From a virus: a stretch of DNA of 25,457 nucleotides. Below the pieces are notes generated by a model. The model did no database searches. It had not been told where the DNA came from and saw only the letters and a program-made list of their open reading frames with translations. The translations under genes were made by a program, and so were the position numbers. The stretch covers positions 1 to 25,457 of IMG/VR virus record IMGVR_UViG_3300012271_000053; one strand, given 5' to 3'. Shown one piece after another: positions 6,785-13,329 of the stretch. The stretch's first letter is position 1. Each line of letters begins with the position of its first letter.

Positions 6785-7351
6785 TTACTTCAATCGGTTA
6801 ACGACACCATCTGCGAATCCCAATTCAATTGCTTCTGGGGCATCTAAGTATTTGTTACGTTGAATCAAATCTCTGATGAACTCTGGTGTTTGACCTGATT
6901 TATCACCGATATGGTTGATAAACAAATCACGACAACGTTGTAGTTCTTCAATTTCAACCTCAATATCAGGCACAGAACCTTCGTATCCTGAAATTGGGTT
7001 GTGGAGCATCAAACGGGCGTGTCTACTCATAAACCGTTTACCCTTTGCACCTGTTGAAAAGATGAATTGTCCTGCTGACATTGCTTTACCCATACAGATA
7101 GTTTTAATGTCACAGGTTAGCATTTCCATACAATCAACGATAGCGAATGCGGCGAACAAGTCACCACCATAGCTATCTACAATCATTGTGATATCCTGCA
7201 AAGGGTCTTCTCTCTGCATTCTAATCATTTCAATATTAATCTCTTGGGCTGAGTGTTCATTAATCTCACCGGATAGATACAACACACGTCCATTGTGTCT
7301 TGTACTTTGCATCGGGTAAGGCATTTCCCGTCTTTCCATAGTTTGTACCAT
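6785..7351 (-). CDS. ClpP-like serine protease
   Basis: 188 residues, slightly shorter than bacterial ClpP (about 200). The ClpP fold is shown by DSYGGDLFAAFAIVD (oxyanion strand, 59-73), the catalytic Ser92 in GKAMSAGQF (bacterial form GQAASMGAF), His117 in MLHNP and Asp170 in KYLDAPEA, followed by GFADGVV. The triad is complete. ClpP forms a 14-subunit chamber that depends on ClpX or ClpA for unfolding. No Clp ATPase is in the window, so this one may pair with host ATPases, redirect host proteolysis, or process phage proteins. Some phages use ClpP-fold proteases for heads, but gene position does not suggest that here. AGGAG lies 9 bases before the ATG. Confidence 0.9.
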   Translation of the reverse strand: MVQTMERREMPYPMQSTRHNGRVLYLSGEINEHSAQEINIEMIRMQREDPLQDITMIVDSYGGDLFAAFAIVDCMEMLTCDIKTICMGKAMSAGQFIFSTGAKGKRFMSRHARLMLHNPISGYEGSVPDIEVEIEELQRCRDLFINHIGDKSGQTPEFIRDLIQRNKYLDAPEAIELGFADGVVNRLK

Positions 7352-7396
7352 TAAGTAGTTCTCCTAGTTAATTTTCCTTCGTACCGTTTAATAATA

Positions 7397-7618
7397 CTAC
7401 TTGTTTTCTTCAAGAACGTCAATGCTCACAGTCTCAGAAACCAATCTGAATTTCTGATCTGTCTTTAGACTGATAAGTTTATTATACCTTACTAAAGCGT
7501 CATCATAATCAGTAGTACAATCACATAACATCCAACCGGGTTCTTTACTTACTTCCATTATATAACCGGATTGAATTTTGTATACGGTATGACTTCCTAC
7601 TTGTCTAATTATATTCAT
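7397..7618 (-). CDS. Small hypothetical protein (73 residues)
   Basis: Starts at the ATG at 7618, which has GAGGAGGAAG just upstream; the longer frame from 7666 has no such site. Sequence begins MNIIRQVGSHTVYKIQSG and has a small mixed alpha/beta look with CDCTTDYDDALVRYN in the middle. The pattern of a strand pair followed by 'D.A...Y...' recalls small phage proteins of unknown role. It overlaps the preceding gene by 14 bases. Confidence 0.65.
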   Translation of the reverse strand: MNIIRQVGSHTVYKIQSGYIMEVSKEPGWMLCDCTTDYDDALVRYNKLISLKTDQKFRLVSETVSIDVLEENK

Positions 7619-7784
7619 TATCTTCCTCCTCTTCGGCAACATCACCATAGAAAGTAATATGATCATCTACTTGTTTTTGCCAACGGGTCAACATCCTCTG
7701 GAATTCCTCAAGGTGTGTGAATAGAATCTCACCATTAAACACGGAAGCATCCAAATTGTCTAAGTCTTCGCTATAATCGTTCAT
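7605..7784 (-). CDS. Small acidic hypothetical protein (59 residues)
   Basis: Reads MNDYSEDLDNLDASVFNGEI...DVAEEEEDNEYN. The ATG overlaps the stop of the sulfotransferase-like gene as ATGA, and the 3' end overlaps the next gene by 14 bases, with that gene's ribosome site inside the Glu-rich codons. It is acidic at both ends with a helical middle (THLEEFQRMLTRWQKQV). No family known. The double coupling supports it as real. Confidence 0.65.
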   Translation of the reverse strand: MNDYSEDLDNLDASVFNGEILFTHLEEFQRMLTRWQKQVDDHITFYGDVAEEEEDNEYN

Positions 7785-8332
7785 CGTATTCCTTTCAGTT
7801 TAACACTTTTATTCTCATGGGGATAAGGTTCATCTATAAACGGAACATTAAGAAACTCACATAACTCCTTATATCCATCATTCCCATCTGTCACATTCAA
7901 GTAAAGAACATCTTGTTCTCGTCCTTTAAAATGTTCAGATATCCTTTCATAGTGATGTTTCTTTACGGCTAATTTATTCTCAACTTCATAGTCTAACCTT
8001 CCATGCATGTCCATTCGATAATCCAACCCATATTGGGGCAACGGAGGCTGACGATATTTTAGCTTTTCATGGGTATTATAAACTGACTTTAACCATGCCT
8101 CTTCATCGTTACGGTATGTAACAATGAACTTGGAACCGGGGAACTGTCTGTCAAACTCATCAAATCTGAACATGAACGGATTATCTATACCGAAATCATA
8201 TTCATTCTTGAGTGCCTTTATAAGTGCAGGACTAGGGTGTTGATACCCTTTAAATCCCAACCGTGTAAGCGCCTGACGGGTTGATGTTAGACCTGTTTTA
8301 CTGATACCTATTCCGAATATTTTACTAATCAC
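7781..8332 (-). CDS. Sulfotransferase-family protein (P-loop, PAPS-type)
   Basis: 183 residues from a GTG start. The N-terminus FGIGISKTGLTSTRQAL is the phosphosulfate-binding loop as found in the small Sulfotransfer_4-type family (typical form: GLPRTGT.S). FIVTYRNDEEAWLKSVY matches the 3'-phosphate-binding segment, and FLNVPFIDEPYPHEN is the family's C-terminal pattern. Family members move sulfate from PAPS to a hydroxyl or sugar. The GTG at 8332 follows GGGAGG at ideal spacing; an upstream in-frame GTG at 8344 lacks a site. The substrate is unknown; a host surface glycan or a phage structure are candidates. It overlaps the upstream zinc-ribbon gene by 8 bases. Confidence 0.72.
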   Translation of the reverse strand: MISKIFGIGISKTGLTSTRQALTRLGFKGYQHPSPALIKALKNEYDFGIDNPFMFRFDEFDRQFPGSKFIVTYRNDEEAWLKSVYNTHEKLKYRQPPLPQYGLDYRMDMHGRLDYEVENKLAVKKHHYERISEHFKGREQDVLYLNVTDGNDGYKELCEFLNVPFIDEPYPHENKSVKLKGIR

Positions 8333-8537
8333 ATCCTCCCACACACAATTTCGCCTTCACGAAAAATATATGTGTATCGTCACTCATACATTTATATTTC
8401 TGTACGGTATCATTACACACCCAAAAATCGGTATCACGATCACGACCAAGATTACCTTGATCTTCGCCATCTTCAACTACAAACATTATACCACTTTCAA
8501 CCAATTCCACATTATTTCCACATATTGGACAGTTCAT
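8325..8537 (-). CDS. Small zinc-ribbon protein (70 residues)
   Basis: MNCPICGNN starts the protein with a CPxCG knuckle. A second half contains VC, KC and a final CVGGC that could complete a metal site, though the spacing is irregular. The middle is acidic (EDGEDQGNLGRDRD). Good ribosome site AAAGGATAAGATA before the ATG. It resembles the proteins starting at 10574 and 11057 in having a CxxC at the very start. Function not known. Confidence 0.65.
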   Translation of the reverse strand: MNCPICGNNVELVESGIMFVVEDGEDQGNLGRDRDTDFWVCNDTVQKYKCMSDDTHIFFVKAKLCVGGCD

Positions 8538-8541
8538 TATC

Positions 8542-8757
8542 TTATCCTTTCCTCTCCTCTACTGGATTTACATACTCCCAAAAAATTACGTCATAGTCAT
8601 AAGAAAGTTCTGAGTTGTCATCAACAAATCGCCAACTGCAATCATCCTCATCTACTGATTTAAGGATAACATCAGTTTTAAATGTCCAAGAACTCCATGG
8701 CTTAATGACTACCTTTACAGGTCTTCCAAACTCTGGTAATGCAACAGGTAGTAACAT
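8542..8757 (-). CDS. Small hypothetical protein (71 residues)
   Basis: Begins MLLPVALPEFGRPVKVVIKP and is rich in beta-strand-like stretches and Trp (PWSSWTF, CSWRF, DVIFWEYV). AAGGAG is present 7 bases before the ATG. Four bases separate it from the zinc-ribbon gene. No family recognised. Confidence 0.65.
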   Translation of the reverse strand: MLLPVALPEFGRPVKVVIKPWSSWTFKTDVILKSVDEDDCSWRFVDDNSELSYDYDVIFWEYVNPVEERKG

Positions 8758-8777
8758 GATATTCTCCTTAAACCTTT

Positions 8778-9002
8778 CTATACGTTAAGTTCAATCATCA
8801 GCATTGGTTCATCATGATACGAAGCGAGGTACACGATAGGGTCACTACCTGTAGTCTCTTCAATATCTTGAAGCAACTGAACCATATCCGTGACTTCGAT
8901 TAGGTAAACTTGGTCACGGATATGTTCATCGTTAGAGATAAAAGCGTCAGGATGAGGCTTCTGTGCAAATTCTACCTCATTATCAGAAATCATGTAAATC
9001 AT
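8778..9002 (-). CDS. Small hypothetical protein (74 residues)
   Basis: Begins MIYMISDNEVEFAQKPHP and ends in a strand-rich VYLASYHDEPMLMIELNV. AAGGAT lies 6-7 bases before the first ATG, which favours it over the ATG three codons later. It sits 3 bases after the RtcB gene and is probably co-translated with it. No motif identifies a function. Confidence 0.65.
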   Translation of the reverse strand: MIYMISDNEVEFAQKPHPDAFISNDEHIRDQVYLIEVTDMVQLLQDIEETTGSDPIVYLASYHDEPMLMIELNV

Positions 9003-9005
9003 GTC

Positions 9006-10319
9006 TTATCCTTTTATGTTCATGACAGGGCGAACTCTGTCTATGATAGTTGCAGTAGGTTCAATACACATTTCTATAATCTCTGCATCTTTGTAAGCCA
9101 AAGGTGATTCATCTAAAGGCTTTGTTGAGGCATAAACACCTTCCATAGCCTGTTCTGCCATTTCTTTGGTAATACGTCTTTTAGCCTCAGACCGTGAATA
9201 TAATCTTCCTGCACCGTGAGGGGCAGAGTAGTTCCATTCAGGATTAGACTTACCTTCACAGATAATAAGACCTGTTTTTGGATTAAACGGGATAATCATC
9301 TTCTCACCTTCATACGAACGGATAGCACCCTTGCGGATAATCCAATCCTTGAAGTCGATGAAGTTGTGAACAGTTGTGATTTCTTCACCAAAATCTAGGT
9401 GATCAATACCCAAGTCATCCAACACATGAGCTAATTCATCCATCATTACCTTTCGGTTGAAGTCGGCATATGTCTGAGCAATGATCATGTGACACAGATA
9501 CATATACATATCCTCGCCCTGTAGATACTCCATACCTCTTGGCACATAAGTCTTTCCATACAACTCATCATAACGTGCGATTTCTTTGGCATAATTCTTT
9601 TTGGAGTGGTTATTCTTAACCCACTGAACATACACCTCTTTTGTTACCGCCGACTGACCACAGGTGGCTTGTGCTTTCTTCTGGTGATACTCAGCGATAC
9701 ACTTACCGAAGTTACGAGAGCCGGAGTGAATAGTCAACCAATAGTCACCAGTTTCGTCAGACTTTCCGATTTCAATGAAGTGATTACCACCACCCAACGA
9801 ACCAATGGATTTGATAACTCGTTCAAAGTCACATCCTATAGTGCGACACAACCCTTCTAATTCGGCTTCATCCCATTTCATCTGAGGCATTACCATATTG
9901 TATCTGATACAGAACTGTACACGCAAGTTAGCCAACTGCACTTTGACACGCTGGTAGAATAATCCCATATCAAGTTCTTTGGATACATCTTTGCGGTGGT
10001 TAGTTCCAACTGGAACAGCCTTACGCATTGCTCGGTCTAACTGGTCTTTACGAACGGTAGCGAACACGTTCTTTCCCAAGTTACCAGATAACATACCACA
10101 TCCAATATCTACCGATACAATATTAGGAATTATTTTATCACCGACTTCCATAGTGAAACCGATAACAGAACCCTTACCTGCATGACAATCAGGCATAATA
10201 CGAACAGGATTAACAAATACCTTATTGTTAATCATTTCTACCACCTGAGACATTGTAGAAGTGTCTACTTCGTCAATCATTATATGTGCATCTGTATATT
10301 TTCCTTTAAATTCAATCAA
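9006..10319 (-). CDS. rtcB: RtcB 3'-phosphate RNA ligase
   Basis: 437 residues. RtcB motifs in order: PDCHAGKG at about 43-50 and VDIGCGM at about 69-75 (metal-binding Asp and Cys), GGGNHFIEIG near 175, HSGSRNFG near 195 (metal-binding His) and APHGAGR near 366 with the His that becomes guanylylated. RtcB joins RNA ends carrying 3'-phosphate or 2',3'-cyclic phosphate to 5'-OH ends, using GTP and Mn2+, through a 3'-guanylylated RNA. Those are the ends left by many anticodon nucleases and toxins, so in a phage it probably repairs tRNAs cut by host defence, the role T4 fills with Pnkp and Rnl1. A matching cyclic-phosphate receiver-like protein is encoded at 22293-22601. Confidence 0.95.
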   Translation of the reverse strand: MIEFKGKYTDAHIMIDEVDTSTMSQVVEMINNKVFVNPVRIMPDCHAGKGSVIGFTMEVGDKIIPNIVSVDIGCGMLSGNLGKNVFATVRKDQLDRAMRKAVPVGTNHRKDVSKELDMGLFYQRVKVQLANLRVQFCIRYNMVMPQMKWDEAELEGLCRTIGCDFERVIKSIGSLGGGNHFIEIGKSDETGDYWLTIHSGSRNFGKCIAEYHQKKAQATCGQSAVTKEVYVQWVKNNHSKKNYAKEIARYDELYGKTYVPRGMEYLQGEDMYMYLCHMIIAQTYADFNRKVMMDELAHVLDDLGIDHLDFGEEITTVHNFIDFKDWIIRKGAIRSYEGEKMIIPFNPKTGLIICEGKSNPEWNYSAPHGAGRLYSRSEAKRRITKEMAEQAMEGVYASTKPLDESPLAYKDAEIIEMCIEPTATIIDRVRPVMNIKG

Positions 10320-10349
10320 AATTATTTTCCCTTTTTGTAAATTTAATTC

Positions 10350-10574
10350 TCATATTTTAGCCTTACATCTAATATAGATAACATCATCCTCCGGTAATCG
10401 TGCTGCACGAAAATTTGAAGGGTCAGCGAGACATGCAGTATGAATGACAGTCGCTTGCTCGATCCCACCATCTTGTGTATTATCGATTCCAATCAATGTA
10501 CATTCTTTATCTTCGTTCGTTCCGCATATCGGACATATTTTTTTATCTTGTGGAAAACTCGGAAATATACTCAT
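10350..10574 (-). CDS. Small zinc-ribbon protein (74 residues)
   Basis: KKICPICGTNEDKECTLIGID carries CPxCG plus a third Cys. A distal HTAC and YIRC provide further ligands, enough for one zinc site. AAAGGAT is the ribosome site. The overall plan (CPICG, acidic turn, hydrophobic core, terminal C) is like the protein ending at 8325. It lies directly upstream of rtcB in the transcript. Unknown role; nucleic-acid or protein binding is typical of such ribbons. Confidence 0.65.
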   Translation of the reverse strand: MSIFPSFPQDKKICPICGTNEDKECTLIGIDNTQDGGIEQATVIHTACLADPSNFRAARLPEDDVIYIRCKAKI

Positions 10575-10591
10575 TTGTCATGTAATCCTTT

Positions 10592-10903
10592 CTATTTCTC
10601 ATCAGTGATCTCTATCAGAGGTGGTCGGACCGGCTTATTAATAATATGTTCTTCTACGTGTCCGCATGATGAACAACAAAATTCAAACTTTCCTTCCTTC
10701 TCAAAAAACAGTTTATCCATTTCTCTATTCAGATTAGCGATTGCCATTTTAGCTTCCTCACTGTAATGAGTGTGCCAAGCAGGGTCACATCTACATTGAA
10801 ATACTGCTTCTCTTATTAATTTTGCGTCTATTTTCAGTCCGTGACAATTTGTCACGACCTCACTCCCCTCTGTCCTTCCACTCTTGAACACTTTATTAGC
10901 CAT
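10592..10903 (-). CDS. Cys-rich hypothetical protein (103 residues)
   Basis: Begins MANKVFKSGRTEGSEVVTNC at the ATG at 10903, which has AAGG at usable spacing; the longer frame upstream overlaps another gene. It contains FQCRCDPAWH and, later, FEFCCSSCGHVEEH, a CCxxC knuckle plus histidines that suggest a zinc-binding fold. A helical region between them (KMAIANLNREMDKLFF) may be a spacer. It overlaps the upstream small gene by 8 bases. No family name can be given. Confidence 0.65.
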   Translation of the reverse strand: MANKVFKSGRTEGSEVVTNCHGLKIDAKLIREAVFQCRCDPAWHTHYSEEAKMAIANLNREMDKLFFEKEGKFEFCCSSCGHVEEHIINKPVRPPLIEITDEK

Positions 10904-11057
10904 TTTGAACCTTGAACCCTTCCTCAAAGAATCCATGACACTCTTCTTTGGAATCGATGTTGACATGAGCAACAGGGAATGCCCCGTAGGCATTAGACTT
11001 ACGGATATTCACCTCTTGATTGCAAATATTACAAATCATTTTATTTTCTTTTACCAT
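10896..11057 (-). CDS. Small CxxC protein (53 residues)
   Basis: Begins MVKENKMICNICNQEVNIRK, with one CxxC knuckle and a later CHGFF. The start at 11057 is fixed by AAGGAGTATATA in front of the ATG, part of a 20-base leader that is repeated exactly at the next gene. It overlaps the downstream gene by 8 bases. Confidence 0.65.
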   Translation of the reverse strand: MVKENKMICNICNQEVNIRKSNAYGAFPVAHVNIDSKEECHGFFEEGFKVQNG

Positions 11058-11071
11058 TATATACTCCTTAA
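11052..11071 (-). repeat. 20-bp leader repeat, copy 1 (ribosome site and start codon)
   Basis: On the minus strand it reads TTAAGGAGTATATAATGGTA: ribosome site, spacer, ATG and next codon of the 53-residue protein. It is identical to the copy at 11218-11237. Confidence 0.85.
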
Positions 11072-11223
11072 AATTTGTTACATTCTTGAGGAATGGCAAG
11101 AGGGCGAAGTTCCTGAAATTTGACAAGAGCATCTAACATAGTAGGTGCTTTCACGTCATCCATTTGAAGGTTTCTAAAACCCTTTACCTTGAAGTAGATT
11201 CTGTAGTTTTTATTTCGTACCAT
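11068..11223 (-). CDS. Small hypothetical protein (51 residues)
   Basis: Begins MVRNKNYRIYFKVKGFRN, basic, then MDDVKAPTMLDALVKFQELRPLA. The pattern of a strand (YRIYFKVKG) followed by 'APTMLDALVKF' resembles small phage proteins with a beta-hairpin and helix. The start at 11223 uses the same 20-base leader as the gene at 11057. The stop reaches into the leader of that downstream gene. Confidence 0.65.
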   Translation of the reverse strand: MVRNKNYRIYFKVKGFRNLQMDDVKAPTMLDALVKFQELRPLAIPQECNKF

Positions 11224-11237
11224 TATATACTCCTTAA
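11218..11237 (-). repeat. 20-bp leader repeat, copy 2 (ribosome site and start codon)
   Basis: Identical to 11052-11071, 166 bp away. It overlaps the stop of the 40-residue gene upstream (11234-11236) and covers the ATG of the 51-residue gene. The flanking sequences of the two copies differ. Confidence 0.85.
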
Positions 11238-11356
11238 TAGAGAATGTCATCGTCAGGGTGAGAAAAAGATACATCCAATGGTGCAACTGTATACGGACGA
11301 TACTCTAACTCATCCAGTTCATCTTGACTCAACTCAAATTCTGAATAATCTTCCAT
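11234..11356 (-). CDS. Very small acidic protein (40 residues)
   Basis: Reads MEDYSEFELSQDELDELEYR...SHPDDDILY. The ATG overlaps the stop of the gene upstream as TAATG and the stop lies inside the ribosome-site leader of the gene downstream, so it fills the gap exactly. It is strongly acidic. Size and charge recall small phage inhibitor or DNA-mimic proteins, but no activity can be read from the sequence. Confidence 0.6.
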   Translation of the reverse strand: MEDYSEFELSQDELDELEYRPYTVAPLDVSFSHPDDDILY

Positions 11357-11559
11357 TACTCTTGTCCTTTCTTCCATAAAGCAATATGAAATCTGTCAAA
11401 GGATAGTTCTTTCTGGATTAATACAGTGTCAAATTCTTCACCTGACTCTATAATCAGATCGTAGTTGTAACCAACCCATTCAGTGTAGGCATCCATCAGT
11501 TCTTTGAATGTCTCAGGCTGTTTCTCCTGCATTTCAATAAAGTCTACTGGTGATATCAT
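11356..11559 (-). CDS. Small hypothetical protein (67 residues)
   Basis: Begins MISPVDFIEMQEKQPETFKEL and ends FHIALWKKGQE: helical first half, strand-like second half. It starts just after the hairpin terminator at 11579-11604, so it is the first gene of a new transcription segment or is reached by readthrough. The ribosome site is a modest GGAGAA. Unknown family. Confidence 0.6.
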   Translation of the reverse strand: MISPVDFIEMQEKQPETFKELMDAYTEWVGYNYDLIIESGEEFDTVLIQKELSFDRFHIALWKKGQE

Positions 11560-11578
11560 TCAATTCTCCAAAGTAAAA

Positions 11579-11604
11579 GGGTCGCCTCTTCTCAGAGACA
11601 ACCC
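11579..11604 (-). terminator. Intrinsic terminator after the membrane-protein gene
   Basis: On the minus strand GGGTTGTCTC / GAGGCGACCC forms a 10-bp stem with two G-U pairs and a 6-base loop, followed by TTTTACTT. It lies 34 bases after the stop at 11638 and before the ATG at 11559. The G-U pairs form only in the leftward RNA, which supports that direction. Confidence 0.8.
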
Positions 11605-11637
11605 CATTCTATACCTTATTCAGTTGACTGTCAAGAA

Positions 11638-12174
11638 CTAATCAAGATCACGTGACGCTTCTCCCAAAATACGTTTCCGCATTCCACCGAAGAATCCCGT
11701 CAAAAACTTCCAAGAGAAATTCCACAACTCTCGTATCAGGTCTTCACACAAGAAGGCGATCATACTGAATGGCCACCACATACACCAAAATCCGAAGTTT
11801 GCCTTGTTTTTATTGACCGATGGTGCATACGACTCCATTCGATACGAATTCCTTACCTGTGAAATGAATGCTTGCTCTAATCCCCCACCTGCAATAAATT
11901 CGGATTTATCCTTGATATACATATTTCGGGCTTTTCGTAACTTAGAAGCCCACTTGATGGTTGACCAAATAAGACCTGCACCGGCATAGACAGCAATATA
12001 CGTTAGGGCTATCATCGGATTTGCCCACAACCACATGACCGGATTAACCCCTGCAACAAAACAGGCAACCACACCTGCACCAACTGTGACAATAGATGCC
12101 CCAACACCTTTATCATATGCCACGAAAATCAAACAGACAATCGCCCACACAATCAATTCTACAAATAAAAACAT
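11638..12174 (-). CDS. Multi-pass membrane protein of unknown function
   Basis: 178 residues. Two or three N-terminal membrane segments: about 2-20 (FVELIVWAIVCLIFVAY), 26-43 (ASIVTVGAGVVACFVAGV) and 50-72 around MIALTYIAVYAGAGLIW. A soluble, charged stretch of about 50 residues follows, then a Trp-rich hydrophobic region near 124-165 (FWCMWWPFSMIAFL). No lysis or exclusion family is recognised, and it is too large for a classical holin, though a holin-like or superinfection-exclusion role cannot be ruled out. It follows the zinc-ribbon gene directly and is closed by a terminator. Confidence 0.7.
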   Translation of the reverse strand: MFLFVELIVWAIVCLIFVAYDKGVGASIVTVGAGVVACFVAGVNPVMWLWANPMIALTYIAVYAGAGLIWSTIKWASKLRKARNMYIKDKSEFIAGGGLEQAFISQVRNSYRMESYAPSVNKNKANFGFWCMWWPFSMIAFLCEDLIRELWNFSWKFLTGFFGGMRKRILGEASRDLD

Positions 12175-12357
12175 TTACTTCTCCTTTTCATCCATATAAG
12201 TACTTAACGCATGTAGTGTAGAACAATTTCCACACCAAATGTAGACATCATCTTTGAAATGATCACCGAAATCTTGAGCGTCCTTGACAATATCATAACT
12301 CCAATCGTCATTACAACCACAATTTCCACAGATCACATGTAATTTCGCCATTACCAT
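12175..12357 (-). CDS. Small zinc-ribbon protein (60 residues)
   Basis: Contains ICGNCGC and, about 30 residues later, WCGNCS: two matched CGNC knuckles, the classic four-cysteine zinc ribbon. The first ATG at 12357 directly follows the stop of the methyltransferase gene with GGAG about 11 bases upstream; an ATG two codons later is an alternative. Unknown partner. It is one of several Cys-rich small proteins in this part of the window. Confidence 0.7.
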   Translation of the reverse strand: MVMAKLHVICGNCGCNDDWSYDIVKDAQDFGDHFKDDVYIWCGNCSTLHALSTYMDEKEK

Positions 12358-13293
12358 TTATCGCCACTCTCCGAACGGGTCTGTGCTGACAGGTTTCTCA
12401 ACCTTAGGCTTTGTCTTTGGTATCCCATTCTCTTTGAAGTCATTGATTCTCACGTTAGCTATATCAATATACTCCTGATTAATATCATATCCAATATATT
12501 GTCTATCGTGCATTAATGAGGCAACTGCTGTTGTTCCACTACCCATGAACGGGTCAAGAACAATCCCACCTTCTGGACAACTTGATTTGATTGGGTCAAT
12601 CAACAGTTCAACCGGGTAGATGGCAAAGTGAGCACCACTATAACCTTTCTGAGTGATATCCCATACCGTAAACTTAGGTCTGGTTGGTATCTCACCGGCT
12701 AAGATACGTTCTCGCATCTTCACGTAATGAGCCTCTTGATTCTCACTTGACAATGAGAAACCTTCTTTATCAGAAGTTCCCTTGTCTTTCCTCTTATCCA
12801 TATGGTTCTTTGAAAATGCCCTCTTGATAGAGATTTCCTTTTGCGGAACTCTTGGTTGATCAAAGTAGTATTTCTTGTTCTTAACAAACATGTATACTTT
12901 CTCATGGTTTGTCCAGAACCTATCTTTAGATGATGTCGGTTGAGGGTTTGGCTTTGACCAGATGATTTCATTCCGGAGAATCCACCCTCTGTTAGTCATT
13001 TCTATTTCAAAACGACTTGGGACTTGGAGTAATCCTTTGTTCTTATAGGTATCCCCGATATTAACCCAACAGACACCCTCTGGCTTTAACACACGTTTAA
13101 CTTGGTCAAACACATTGCATAGGTTTTCAACGAATTCCTGTGGTGTAGCTTCCACACCAATTTGGTCTTCGTGGTCTTTGTATGTTCTCAGGTTGAAGTA
13201 AGGGGGTGAAGTGATACACATATCCACTGACCCCTCTGGTAATTCCTGCATTCTTTCCACACAATTACCAAGATGTATTACATTAGTTTCCAT
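12358..13293 (-). CDS. DNA methyltransferase, beta class, N4-cytosine type
   Basis: 311 residues. TSPPYFNLR at 28-36 is the catalytic motif IV in the SPPY form typical of N4-cytosine enzymes (N6-adenine enzymes of this class usually have DPPY). The AdoMet motif I DPFMGSGTT is at 247-255, so the order IV then I defines class beta. The central region 120-220 is probably the recognition domain. The product is methylated DNA that resists host restriction or marks phage DNA. No restriction enzyme lies nearby, so it is an orphan enzyme. The target sequence is unknown and a bifunctional N6 activity is possible. Directly followed by the small ribbon gene. Confidence 0.9.
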   Translation of the reverse strand: METNVIHLGNCVERMQELPEGSVDMCITSPPYFNLRTYKDHEDQIGVEATPQEFVENLCNVFDQVKRVLKPEGVCWVNIGDTYKNKGLLQVPSRFEIEMTNRGWILRNEIIWSKPNPQPTSSKDRFWTNHEKVYMFVKNKKYYFDQPRVPQKEISIKRAFSKNHMDKRKDKGTSDKEGFSLSSENQEAHYVKMRERILAGEIPTRPKFTVWDITQKGYSGAHFAIYPVELLIDPIKSSCPEGGIVLDPFMGSGTTAVASLMHDRQYIGYDINQEYIDIANVRINDFKENGIPKTKPKVEKPVSTDPFGEWR

Positions 13294-13329
13294 TAAGCAT
13301 CCACATTTCCCTGTCTGTCAAGGATTATA

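Noticed and set aside
8370-8663. Two rightward open frames of 74-97 codons
   Set aside because: They are antisense to the zinc-ribbon and following gene; composition is His/Tyr/Thr-rich as expected from the reverse of AT-rich coding DNA.
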